A DNA stretch of 64,000 nt from Hymenopellis radicata. Lineage: Eukaryota; Basidiomycota; Agaricomycetes; Agaricales; Physalacriaceae. Below are positions 25,263 through 36,105 of the stretch, one piece after another. The notes under the pieces were generated by a model. It did not search any database. It was not told the DNA's origin and saw nothing but the letters and a program-made list of their open reading frames with translations. The stretch lies in NCBI GenBank assembly GCA_015501595.1, contig JADNRX010000029.1, positions 62,001 to 126,000 of the forward strand, given 5' to 3'. Within the stretch, counting starts at the first letter, position 1; the number at the start of each line of letters is the position of its first letter. The translations under genes and the position numbers were made by a program.

Positions 25263-27599
25263 TTATATCTATTAAGTAGTTATTTCTGTGTTTATGGTAA
25301 ATCGATTAAATAATGAGTCAGCCACTTGACATGATCGAATTGACGCGTCATTCCTCCTTACCGCTTGACCACCATGACCTTTGGTGTTGGTCAAATCCGC
25401 GGGCATTCCATCAGAGTGCGGGGACCTCGCCAAAGAGACTCGTGGTGGAGTTCATCTCCATTCCTCCGGTACACTCTTGGTGGAATGTTTATTGTTTAAA
25501 CTTCTCTATTCTGCAATCCTTCTTCCCTTCCTGCCTGAGGGCATTTGAGCTGTGGTTGGACTTGGCAACACGCCGACGTCGCAGGCTCACTACAGAAGGT
25601 ATGCTGTGTTAAACATTTCTATGTGTTTATGCTAAGCCCTACAGGAACAACCATCACCTCCTTCACGACCCACGTTCCCGTTCCAATATTCGTGACTGTT
25701 GTTTTGAACGCACGTTCATCGTTCTTCGGCGTTTGCCGGATACCGATCGCGATTGGCGTCTACTTCCTACCGCGATGGCATCTCAATGACGAGGTGTCAT
25801 CCAGCTCTGAAACTTCGTCTCCGCCCTCCCGGGCTCTCTTGCTTTACTTCTTCCTCTTTTTTGGACCCCGGATCATCGTTACCGGCTTCCAACAGCCAAG
25901 GATACGCTCTGAGGACGACTGTGGGCTTCCCGTCCCCACAAGCTCGCTACTCGCTGCGTAAGCCTCCAGGTCGGAGCAGCAACATTCATGGGACGACGGC
26001 TGATGTCTTGAAGAGGCTGGCTGCCGTCTTGTAGGCACGCCAAGGCTTTGTCTTTGCCAAGGTATGTGCTCGTTCTCGAAAGTCTCCTTTCTGACACTGA
26101 CGATATGTAGAGTACACTACTTAATGTGCGATGATTCTTTCCATCCCCCACACCTGCTCCCAGCGCCGTTCTGCCATCTCCTACCACCTCGCGGATGCCC
26201 ATCCCAGCACAGCTTCAACCCGCTACCTTCGCCTGAAGCGCTTTGATGCCCGGCAAGAGCAGACGACCTGCCATAAATCTATTTTTTCCCGCCCTTACAC
26301 TATGACCTCTGGCGACGGCGCCATCCGACTCTTTGAGGACATTTCTGACGATAGCTCTCATCTTCGTACCCGCAGCATACGTCTCCGGGCTGGCGAAGGC
26401 AGAGGAGTCGAAGACGAACAAGCGGCCGAGGACAGCGGTCGTGAAGATGGTAGTAAGAAAAGCCAAGGTTCACGGCCCGATCGTGCTTGCTCGCGACGTC
26501 CATCCTCGTGTGCCCTAGTCCATGCGACAACCGACCCCGCATCGTTCTCCTCACTATCACGCTCACCTTTGCTCAGGCTGCTTCATCGTTTCACCGCCCG
26601 TCTTGATCCCCAGTCTTAGTACTTCTGTCTCCCGACACGGTCAACGGAGTAATCTCTTTCTCTCCCCTTAACCGCAACCATGACGATACAGTACGGTCCC
26701 ACGCACAGCTCTCTGATGCCTGCCTGCCTGGAATAGTGGGTAGCTGATAGATGTTGGGAGGGTCCTTGTAAAGATCAGGTCGTGGAAGAGGCGGTTGTAT
26801 ATTAGAAGAAGGCTCGTTCTCTATATTATGCCTCGAGTATAGCTGACCGTTTTACGCGTATTTTCCAGGCACATTTGAGTGTTAGATCTCGTCCGACATG
26901 ATTAGATGATTGCTGTCAGAAAATGATCTTGGTCACCGAGACAGCAATGTTTTTTTGCTCCAAAAATGTTAACTCCTTTGCGCCTCCTGTCCGGTATGCT
27001 CGTCGTCTGTCATTTTACGTGTATCGTTCATATTCATCAGGATAATCCAATATTCAATTACCGTGTTGAAGCTTAGGCTGGTATTGTATGTTTCTTTGGC
27101 ACGACAGCGGTGATTGCAAAGTGGTAACGGACGAGAGACTATGGATGGGAGATACTTCCGGTGGGTTGCAGAGGCGACGATGGGAAACGAGATAACGGTA
27201 AGGAGGAGACGATAACACGAGAAGAACTGCATCCGCTGCTCGTTGTTCTCGCCTCCCCGGCCTCGTCGTCCTCTTTCGTCGCTGTTTATCCTCATCCTGA
27301 TCCTCTTGCGCCGTCGTCTCTCCTTTCTTGCTGTCGTTGTATCTGAAATTTTGATGTATGGTATGTGTGCTGCACCTTTGTGCTTCATGCGCCTGCACCA
27401 AAAGATTGATGAATTGCTTCGAACAAGGGTGCCGCGAGCAGTGCAAGGCTCAAGCCAACCTGACAGCAGTTATACTGAACAGATGATGGTTTAGTACTGG
27501 TAGGAGAACAATGCTGATACGGTCAAGAGCGGACGGGGGTCACTGCAGGCTATCCCAGCCTTCTGCTCCTTTCATCAATGACAAGCTAACGCTTGTTCG
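25263..27599. other. left interior of the element, no recognised gene
   Basis: This stretch has many short overlapping frames. One (25.86-26.03 kb, +) reads ARYSLRKPPGRSSNIHG before a stop and looks mildly protein-like, but it matches no family I know. No transposase motif was seen on either strand. Confidence 0.4.
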
Positions 27600-27740
27600 T
27601 GTACAATACAAGACTTCTTCAAGCCCAACCCCGTTAAGGATGTCGGGATCTACTTCCTGGGCGTCGTCATCCACGACTGGGCCGACGTCAAGCCAAGCTC
27701 ATCATGCAGAATGTCCGCACGTCCTCCAAGCCCGTTCGAT
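27600..27740 (+). pseudogene. O-methyltransferase fragment
   Basis: A short stretch reads DFFKPNPVKDVGIYFLGVVI then HDWADVK. This matches the conserved core of plant/fungal-type SAM-dependent O-methyltransferases, whose signature is a DFF-x-P region followed by LHDW. After a one-base slip the next frame continues KLIMQNVRTSSKPV, equivalent to the family's following helix. Flanking sequence lacks the SAM-binding GGG and the rest of the domain. It is therefore a broken fragment, perhaps captured by the surrounding inverted-repeat element. Too little remains to name a pathway. Confidence 0.55.
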
Positions 27741-28349
27741 TCGACACCCTCTGGAAAAGGTTGGTCCGACTTCACGTCTACTCAACGATGCACCATTAAA
27801 GCGCGGAATTTCTTGTTTTGTCGACGCTGGCTCTTACTAGTGGTAAACAGTTCAAGGACAACCGTGACTCCATCGTGTCCAGCGCTGTCGTCTCCCTAGT
27901 CGGGCCTCCACCATCGAAACTCGACATCCCCATTATTGTCACCATCCAATAGCATGAAAGTCAACGAAACTCAGTTTCATTTGATTCCTCCTCGACGTCT
28001 TCTCCGTGCAGCTTCACCAGTTCCCATTGCTCACTCCTAAGTGTCATCGACGACAAGCCTACACCATCTGGTTACAAACCTCATGCTTCTCCTTCTGGTT
28101 TGAGCGCACTACCAGAGGACAAAGAAATATCTGGTAAATCTAATAACCTTTTGGGGTCCCTCTCGAGCGCTGCACCAGAGGACCGGTCACTAGTCGTAGA
28201 GCCTGTCGGAGCGGCCAGATGTTTGTGCACAATCTGGAGCTTCTCAACAGCATGCAAGCTTTGGACTTGGAATGTACATGACAACAACTTCACCTCAATT
28301 TTATTCTGACTTTACTTCAACAGGGAACAACTGGGAGTCGTGGCAATCA
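27741..28349. other. element interior without a recognised gene
   Basis: Short frames only. The minus strand at 28081-28293 (ending LPDISLSSGSALKPEGEA) could be a distal exon of the candidate gene upstream, but no splice link is convincing. Confidence 0.35.
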
Positions 28350-29781
28350 CACACTCAGAACCCTCTCCTCAACCTCTCCTCCAGCACCTTCCAGCATCCC
28401 GTTCCTTGGGGAAATCAGGTACACGATGGATATCGATCCACTGTATGAGTACAGGCAACATGATGTCCAGCATGTAGGTATGCGGGAATTCGTACAGCGC
28501 TTGATACATGCACGTCGTCGTCAGTGCTAGTTCGCTGCGCGATATTGAAGGAATGACGTATCCGTAAGAGGGAAGTTCCGTCCGTCGAACCTGAATGAGA
28601 ATGTCAGTAAACGTGAAGAGCGTTCTGGATGAAGCTTAAGTACCTGCGGATGCTGGAATGCCCGAGAAGCGTAGTCAGTTGGGTTAAGTTCGGCCTACAT
28701 AACAAGATCAGTCAACGCCAAGCGTGGTTTAAATAAATGCTACCTGTTGAGCTGCTTGCTTCTTTCCTTTGGCGCATCACGTCGTTTCATTGCCCGTGAC
28801 TTTACGCTTGGACGTCTTGGGGCGACTCGATCCTGGAGGTAGTCCCGCCAAAGCAGCTTGGAATCTAGCGACTTCGTCTTGAGTAATCGGGGACACGAAC
28901 ACGACTGGTGCAGCTACAGAAGCCACATTCTGGTGGGGGTCTTGATAGTAATGGTATGCGCCTCAAGCGTTGAAGATCGGCAAAGAAACCTTTGGCGCCG
29001 GCTCAATGAAGGTACTGTTCCTGCGTGATAGAGGCTTTGATTGAACAGCAGGGATAGCCGACATTTGGGCTTCGGAGCCTTTCAGGAAGGAGAGGCTGGG
29101 GGTGTCATTATCGGCGGGAACAGGAAAACGAGAAGGGGATGCAGCAACGACATTCTCCTTATTGGCATTAAGGCCATCGGTACCATCTATGCCGAGCCTG
29201 ACCTCGTTATTGACACCCTCTGGCCCAACAAGCCCGTCGTAGTTGGTGGATGTGGAATTCTCTCGGGCATCGTAAAGTGTCACAGCATCCAATGTCGTCG
29301 TTAAACCGGCACACGAGGAGGCTTGTCGGGTGGGGATTTGTCATCGTCGTCTGAAGCATCTGCGACGGTGGTCCTGTGGGTCCGTTTAGGAGAAGGCTTG
29401 GGGGTGGGATTCATCGTCGTTGTCTGAGGCGACAATTCTTCACGACAGCTTAGGGTCTAGTGGCGGCTGCAGGTCGTTGTTGTGAACCGTTTTCACCCTT
29501 TTGAGAGGATGTTCCTCTGCAGTGTCATCAGCCTTTGGCATGCTGGAGCCTGCAGCCACTTTTACAGCTTCGTTGGCCATTGTTAGCTGCCGGCTTCGAA
29601 GGGATTGTTCAGTTTGGCCTGACAACGCTGCTGAACGAGGGGATCTAACATACTGGTAAGTGACTATTTTTGACAGAAAACGTAGTACTGACTTCGTTAG
29701 ATGTAGTGTGCCCTTCATTCCCTCGCCGACGTCCTTTGTCGCCAGTTTTTTCGACTTTGTGCCCCTGGCGGAGGACAACAA
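28350..29781 (-). CDS. candidate multi-exon gene of unknown function inside the element
   Basis: I do not recognise this protein. Several minus-strand blocks have amino-acid composition and splice-like borders that suggest real exons: 29440-29781 (starts MLSSARGTKSKKLATKDVG, contains HPLKRVKTVHNNDLQPP), 29305-29420 (MNPTPKPSPKRTHRTTVADA then an acidic SDDDDKSPPDKPP), 28963-29292 (DAVTLYDARENSTSTNYDG to EPAPKVSLPIF), 28780-28960 (VFVSPITQDEVARFQAALAG, then a basic PKTSKRKV) and 28381-28620 (RTELPSYGYVIPSISRSELA, MYQALYEFPHTYMLDIMLPV). The blocks together look like a low-complexity, possibly nuclear protein with basic clusters. Exact start, joins and end are not resolved, and stops between blocks may mean decay. 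Confidence 0.35.
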
Positions 29782-31456
29782 GGAAAGCCAGCATCTACAC
29801 GAGAACCATCGATTCGCGGGTTTCGGTTGGTGACCGAGAAGGTTGGGTCTTTGGCGGGAGGTACGGTGTATGGTCGATCGTGTTCCATATCGACTAAGTC
29901 TTGTTCAAATATCCTTATACCACACAACGGAAGGAGAATTGAGGCCTGAATGTCTAGCGCGGGGGGTGGTTGGGCCTGGTCGTCGTGAATAATAGACATG
30001 GTGAATATGTCACGATAGTCGGTGATTGACCGTAGAGAGCAGACGACAGGAAGGCGCCGGTAGTGGTAGTTTTGGGGAGTATGCGATGGTGTGAAGGACC
30101 TGTTTGCACTCATAACACGTACGGCCAAAGAGAGCCCGATGCACGAAGTACCGTCAACCGCGCAAATGGTATGCGGGTACGGGTTGGTACACGGTATACC
30201 ACAGAATACCGTCACCCGTCGCCTCCAGCAGTATTCGTGCCTGCCGACAAGCCCCGAGCAATTGCGCAGGGCTCATCGACATGCATGATGTGGGGCGAGA
30301 GGATGGTACCGGGTAAAAGGACGGCGGGGATAGCGTAGGGATATGCAGAGATGCGGGTGTGCAAAATACATGGGTCGGTAAAACCGTGGCCGCCAGAGCT
30401 GAGAGTGAGACGAATGAAAAGAGGAAGAGCACAAGAAATGAAAATACGCACTGTTGAGGCTAATACGCGTCCACTAGTCATCATTATCATCTCAGTAGTC
30501 AGCATTGTCGTCCTGATAGTCGTCCTGGTCGTAAAATAGTATGTCGTCGCGCGGGGCTTGAAGCCCAGGAACGCCCGGCAGCAGTGGTCCAGCCTCGTCC
30601 TGAGGGCTTGTACGTTGTGAGTCGCAAGGCGGGGGCGTATCCTGCGGCTGCAGGCCCGCAAACGTCCTCCAGCAGCGTCGCAGCCTCGTCCTGAAGGCTT
30701 ACGTGTCGGGATTCTCCTAGAGACGGCGCCGCCGCAAAAATGAGCATCAGAAACCCCGGAACGAATCCAAGGGGCAGCGAGGGCCGTTGCAAAGCCAGAC
30801 CCCGCTAAAAAAGCAAAGAAACACGAAGAAAAGAAGTTGAAGAAGGCCCAGAAGAAGTTCTGCAGCCGACGAGCACGACGTTGCTGGCGTGCTGTGGTAG
30901 TTAGAGGCGAGGAGATACCCATCTGCGCCGCTGATCGTTATCCGGCAATTGCCGGAACATTCGGGCAGCTCGGTCCAATAAGATATTGCTCGTCAACTCT
31001 TGACGACGTTGAGGCCGTTAAAGGTCAAAAAGATTCGAATAATTCAGAATATATATATTATCAAGATTAAACAGTTATTAGACTCAACTACTAGTGGCTG
31101 TATACCTGACCGGCTACCGTACCCGTCCCACAGACCCGCCATGGCATACCGTGCCACTTGGTGTCTATAAAAACTCTCGGCAACCTTGCTCACACCATCC
31201 TACATGCTACAGCGCATAGTCAGTATCAGATGTGGAAAATTCAAAATCCTATAATGAAGTTAATCGACTCTCAATCATCTTCATCCCGTCCCAGAAACCT
31301 TGGTCACCAAAGAAAGGTACAACCTAATAACGGCATCAGTATATAAGAGCAAGACGAACTTCAAGAAACACACCAGTGACTCAGAGGCGGATAGGATTGG
31401 CATTGAACTGATCCCTACATTGCCTGCCGCAACCTTAAGACTTAAGCATGCCCATT
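29782..31456. other. right interior of the element, no recognised gene
   Basis: No gene is recognised. On the minus strand a motif of about 45 bp (CAGGACGAGGCTG...) occurs twice, near 30591-30612 and 30681-30700, inside an open frame rich in Gly/Ala/Arg. The stretch after 31,000 is AT-rich with an (AT)n-like run near 31050. Confidence 0.35.
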
Positions 31457-31536
31457 ATGGCAACTGGTTTCCGAGGTCCTGACCTGCCGGGTGATGGGGC
31501 ATCAGCGGCCATCAGCGTGATACTCCCGTCAACCAT
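31457..31536 (-). repeat. right terminal inverted repeat
   Basis: 80-bp inverted copy of 25183-25262, ending CTCCCGTCAACCAT. The adjacent aagatttt is the likely target-duplication partner of 25175-25182. Confidence 0.9.
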
Positions 31537-32205
31537 AAGATTTTCGTTATGGTTTGGATTCATGTTTTCTTTCCATTCTACTTGTTCACCCTGAGAATTT
31601 ACAACATGATTTGGGACTTCAAACAGTTATGGATTGTCATCCATTGTTGTGATACCATTTTGTCTTGTGTATTTGAAGTGTGTATGTACATTGTAGACTA
31701 CTATACGAGTGGAAGTTTTGTTTTGGCCGAGGCTTGTCTAAACAAGGAACTATCCGGAGATCGGTTTGTTATTTGCGCACGCCGGAGATAATGGATGAGA
31801 TCATGATGATTTGCCGCAGTTGCGGTCCTGAACAGTACCTGAACCCGCCACCGCCTCAGCCTCGAACAAGGAGCAAAGAAGACTGAAGGAGGATAGAGAG
31901 TCTGGCGTGCTTGGCTCCGCTCTATGTAAAACATCTTGCCATCAAATGCGGCGCATGCCAAGCTGAATATTGGTGCGCTGTTGTGATGTGGAGAAGACCC
32001 AGGCTGGGAATCAGGATCACGCGTTTCTGAGTACAACCTGGCCACTGTCCATATCCAGCACGCCGTCCGTAACGTTACCATCAAAAACTTCCATTTGCTT
32101 CGCTTCCTTTTACTTCTTGCCTTATTCGCTCGCTTGCCGTCTGCCGCGCCTTTCGTTCTCGCTATCTTGTCTGCGCCTCTTTCTTGCTGGCGGCTCGCCT
32201 CTGCT
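31537..32205. other. upstream region of the KRE6-like gene
   Basis: This begins with the right target-duplication copy. It includes overlapping short frames and a pyrimidine-rich tract before the start at 32206. No gene is supported. Confidence 0.45.
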
Positions 32206-34676
32206 ATGTCGTCCAACTCTAGACTATCTCGAAGTACGAGCAAATGGTCGGAATTCGTGCGTCGGTCTTTCTTCGCTCGGTGCTGTCATCATGACCGTTC
32301 TACGCAGTCCAATTTTGATACTCCATATCCCTCCAAGAGCCAGGAATTTCTCTCATTATCGAAAAAGGTGCCACAATTGCCCTCGCACCCGATGACGTGC
32401 CATTAATGATGTGATGCAGTATTCACTGTCTCCCGACCCTCAGCAATGGGGAGCCGATCTTTCTCCAGACTTGGTCGAGCCCGACGACCACATCCACACA
32501 CCATCACAGGAGAAATCGCGTGAGAAAGAGTACGACGGACATGCCGTTTCAATGCGTGGATTGTCCAACCTTGGCTGCCTCGCTGTTTTATGTGTCGGAA
32601 TACTGTCACTATTGTGAGCATCCTCATTAACGTCTTTACCTTTCATTCGCCTTACCTTCGCTAGCGTGGGATACCCTGTCATCAGCTTTTATACCCGAAT
32701 ACCGCTTTCTAATCAAGGTGATTCTACGTTCTGCATACGTGCGCAAAGTCTTACAAGAACCGTAAGGTGGATTCAACTTGGGAGGCCTGAATGCTAGTGG
32801 GCAGATACCCGATATTCCCGGAAACTGGGGGCTCATTGACGACGAGACTCCCAAAGCGGCATACACTATCAAGTCATGGGAAGACAATTCAAAAACGATG
32901 CGACTTGTATTCTCCGACGAGTTTAACACCGATGGCCGTTCTTTCTATCCAGGAGAGGATCCTTATTGGGAAGCTGTCGATCTACACTATTGGGTGTGTA
33001 CGGGCTTCAATGGCCTCTCTGGGTACTGACTTTCTGGTTCCGATATTTTTAGGGCACGAATAATCTGGAATGGTATGATCCTGAGGCCGTGAAGACAGAA
33101 GGCGGCTATATGGTTATAACGCTCTCTCAGAAGGAAACGCACAACCTCCACTATCAAGGCGGTGAGTATCACTTCTTCGTTCTCGGTCGTGCTGCGCAGT
33201 TACTGACGCCTACCAAGGCATGGTATCCACATGGTAGGGTCCAAAGCTCGACAGTGTCGTCATCTTTCTGATCAAGGAAAAGGAACAAGTTCTGCTTCAC
33301 CGGAGGCTATATCGAAACCAACGTCATTTTACCCGGTGCAGATAATGTGCTTGGGTTGTGGCCAGCTGTATGGACAATGGGAAACCTGGGGCGCGCTGGA
33401 TATGGCGCATCACTAGACGGAATGTGGCCATATTCATATGGTAAGCGTAGAATGTTTCTATGTCCCTGTAAGTTAGAACCCCTGCTCATGGTCGGTTCCT
33501 AGATGCGTGCGATGTTGGAACAGCCCCAAATCAGACCCGAAACGGTGAACCAGTTTTCGCTACAATCGACGGCGATGAAGGCAAAGGGGGTGCCCTGTCG
33601 TATCTTCCCGGTCAGCGGCTTTCCAGGTGTACGTGTCCTGGTGAAAGTCATCCTGGCCCAAAACATTCCGATGACACCTACGTCGGCCGCTCTGCACCAG
33701 AAATTGACATCTTCGAGGCTCAGGTCGGTCATTTCTTTTTCCATTCGAAACGTCACAGTTCTATCTGATGGACGAATCCATAGATTAATGAAAACACGTT
33801 GATCGCGCAAGTGTCACAATCCGGGCAGTTCGCGGTATGTGAACTAGCGCGCTCTCGTACCGCACAAAGTGCTCAATCGGCATCTTGTATAGCCTTTCAA
33901 TTATGCCTATGAGTGGGACAACTCTTCTGCGAACTTCTTCGTGGCAGATCCCGCTATTTCCCAGCTCAATACGTTTATGGGAAGTGTCACTCAGCAAGCG
34001 ACATCGGTCGTAACAAACACGGATACACAATGTTATGAGAAAACCGGTGGTTGCGCGTCGATATATGCCTTCGAGGTACACACATTCAAGTTTCCTGCTT
34101 GATTCCTCATCTGACCATTTTTGTACGTAGTACCGCCCCGGGTACGACGAGGGTGTAAGCTTTTCTGTCTTTCTTGGTTGTGGAGTAACTGACGAACCTC
34201 TTCAGTACATAACATGGATTTCCGATAATAAAATTGCCTGGTCTATCAAAGGCAATGGAGTTGGGCCGGACGACAAAGTCGAGATTTCGGCAAGAGCCAT
34301 ACCCCAGGAACCAATGGTATGCTAAGACTCACTTCCTTCTCTGCTCTAACCTGCGCTCTCAGTACATTTTGGCTAATCTCGGAATGTCTACAAATTTTGG
34401 TCCAGTCGATCTAGAACATCTTGGTTTCCCGGTTCACATGAGCATTGACTATATCCGTGTGTACCAACCAGAAGACGCCATAAACATAGGATGCGACCCC
34501 CCGGAGTTTCCCACGAAGGCCTACATTGAGACGTTCGTGGTTGCCTTGTTCTCTCCTTTCTTCTGCTGACCTCACTTTGCAGATACATCGACGCATATAT
34601 GAACGCCAACCTCACGACTTGGGTTGATGACTACAAGCAAACTATCCCCAAGAACTCGTTCCTAGGTCAATGTTAG
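32206..34676 (+). CDS. KRE6: KRE6/SKN1-family beta-glucan synthesis protein (GH16-like)
   Basis: Type II membrane protein needed for beta-1,6-glucan in fungal walls. The first exons are 32206-32256, 32308-32367, 32420-32613, 32665-32716 and then 32767 onward. A cytoplasmic Ser/charged tail is followed by one signal-anchor helix near residues 85-108 ([21 protein letters not shown]), then the lumenal SKN1/GH16 domain: [91 protein letters not shown] and the catalytic-type ExDxxE as PEIDIFEAQ. The distal part ([46 protein letters not shown]) is complete, and the stop is at 34674-34676. About ten short introns are inferred; one near 33230-33290 needs the later of two acceptors to give WNKFCFTGG. 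No damage was noticed despite the neighbouring mobile element. Confidence 0.92.
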
Positions 34677-35078
34677 CTCGCATGAACCTTCTAGAAAGTG
34701 GTATCAGTCCTGGCGAATTGGTATCTACTTTCTTGGACAATTGGTCGGCATATCGCCAGCATATATACATACACTCACTCACTGCATTAATAACGGACAA
34801 TCTCATGTCACCAGACGATTATATCACATTAGTTACCGTCAAGTTATCGCATAGCTTTCTTCCGTGGGCTTGACTTGCGGTGTATTTGTTTTCTTGTATC
34901 AGTACATATTAGACAGTTACAACGGGAGGCTGCGCTGTCGTTGAGAAATGTAGCTGTTACCAAACTGAGGCCTCCTGAACCGTTGAACGTTGCACCGCCG
35001 ATTATGTGGCGCGCTTCACTTACGTCATCTTGACAACTCACCTCTTGCCGTCATCGACATAAGTTTTATACGTTCGCA
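34677..35078. other. intergenic region before MND1
   Basis: About 400 bp. It holds the 3' flank of the KRE6-like gene and the promoter of MND1. No coding signal or repeat was recognised. Confidence 0.5.
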
Positions 35079-36105
35079 ATGGTGCGTCTGCCATCGTAGT
35101 GATACATCGTCGACCTACTTGTGCACTTAGGCACCCCGTGGACTCTCTGCTGAAGAAAAACGCGTCAAATTGCTCGAGATTTTCCATGAGACGGTAGGTC
35201 TCTTCACGCGCCGTCATCGCTTTTCTGAGGAAGAAATATGCAGAAGGACTTCTTTCAGGTATTATAGAACTGCTGCGAGGCTTATACGCGTTCCAACTCC
35301 AGTGATAGCTGAAGGAGCTCGAGAAGTTGGGACCAAAAATGAAAGGCATTGGTACGAGGATGCTCCCTGTTTACATCGCGTCCCTTTCTCATTCAACGAC
35401 AGTTTCTCAGTCTGTGAAGGAAGTTCTTCAGTCTCTAGTCGACGACGGGCTCGTACAAGGCGATAAAATCGGGTCTTCAAACTGTACGGTCGTGCTTCGA
35501 GTCCTCGCACTCATTTGCCATTCACACACTCCACAGTCTTCTGGAGCTTCCCTTCGCAACATGGCTCTTTGGTCGGCCTACCTCTTTGTTTCTGAACGCC
35601 CTCTCAATCCCAGCACAGGTTCAGAATAGGCTTAAGGCGGCACAGGACCAGCGTGTGGCAAATCAAGCGCAGATAGCCGAAGTCAGAAGTCTAATCGAGG
35701 TCGAGAAACAGACCAGAGGCGAATCGGCATGGTTTATCCTTTCAAGCTGAGTGTGCATGTTCTAATTTGCGTCAATCACACAGGACACTCGTACCCAAGC
35801 GTTGGCTGAGCTGAGTAGACTGAAGAAAGAACTCGTACAATTGGAGGACGAGTTGAACGCATATGGTGCTTGCGATCCGGTCAAACTAGAGGAGACGAGA
35901 CGCGGCATCATCTTGGCGAAAGAGGCTGCAATTCGTTGGACCGGTGAGATCTCTGCTCCTTCCGATTGTGCGAGCGTTACTCAAGTATATGCTTTCAGAA
36001 AACTTCTGTATCGCCTTGTCTCACTTTCAGCGTCAATGCCTTGTTGAAACGAGCGAAATTCGGCGCTATCTAGGTGTCAACGACGATTACGAGGATATAT
36101 GCTGA
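35079..36105 (+). CDS. MND1: Mnd1 meiotic recombination protein
   Basis: Partner of Hop2 that stimulates Dmc1/Rad51 strand invasion in meiosis. Exons: 35079-35081, 35131-35193, 35244-35258, 35309-35351, 35403-35483, 35537-35571, 35619-35726, 35784-35943 and 35999-36105, giving 204 residues, close to the usual 205-220. The winged-helix N-terminus is clear (RGLSAEEKRVKLLEIFHET, KDFFQLKELEKLGPKMKGI, KEVLQSLVDDGLVQGDKIGS, FFWSFPSQ). A coiled coil follows (TQALAELSRLKKELVQLEDE, YGACDPVKLEETRRG), and the tail RYLGVNDDYEDIC has the family's DYEDI-like end. The coding part of exon 1 is only the ATG. The intron after TRGES (35727-35783) seems to use a GC donor (GCATGG). Expression is probably meiotic. 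Confidence 0.92.

Larger units (their letters stand above)
25183..31536. mobile_element. 6.35-kb element with 80-bp terminal inverted repeats
   Basis: The sequence 25183-25262 is the reverse complement of 31457-31536, with only two mismatches seen over 80 bp. Outside the repeats, cagatttt (25175-25182) and aagatttt (31537-31544) match at 7 of 8 bases, as expected for an 8-bp target duplication. An 8-bp duplication is known for hAT and the fungal KDZ superfamily, among others, but I found no transposase or DDE/RNase H signature inside. The interior holds a decayed O-methyltransferase piece (about 27.6-27.74 kb), a candidate spliced gene on the minus strand (about 28.35-29.78 kb), and otherwise short overlapping open frames. 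It is probably a non-autonomous or decayed DNA transposon that carries captured host sequence. It sits between two intact host genes. Confidence 0.72.
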
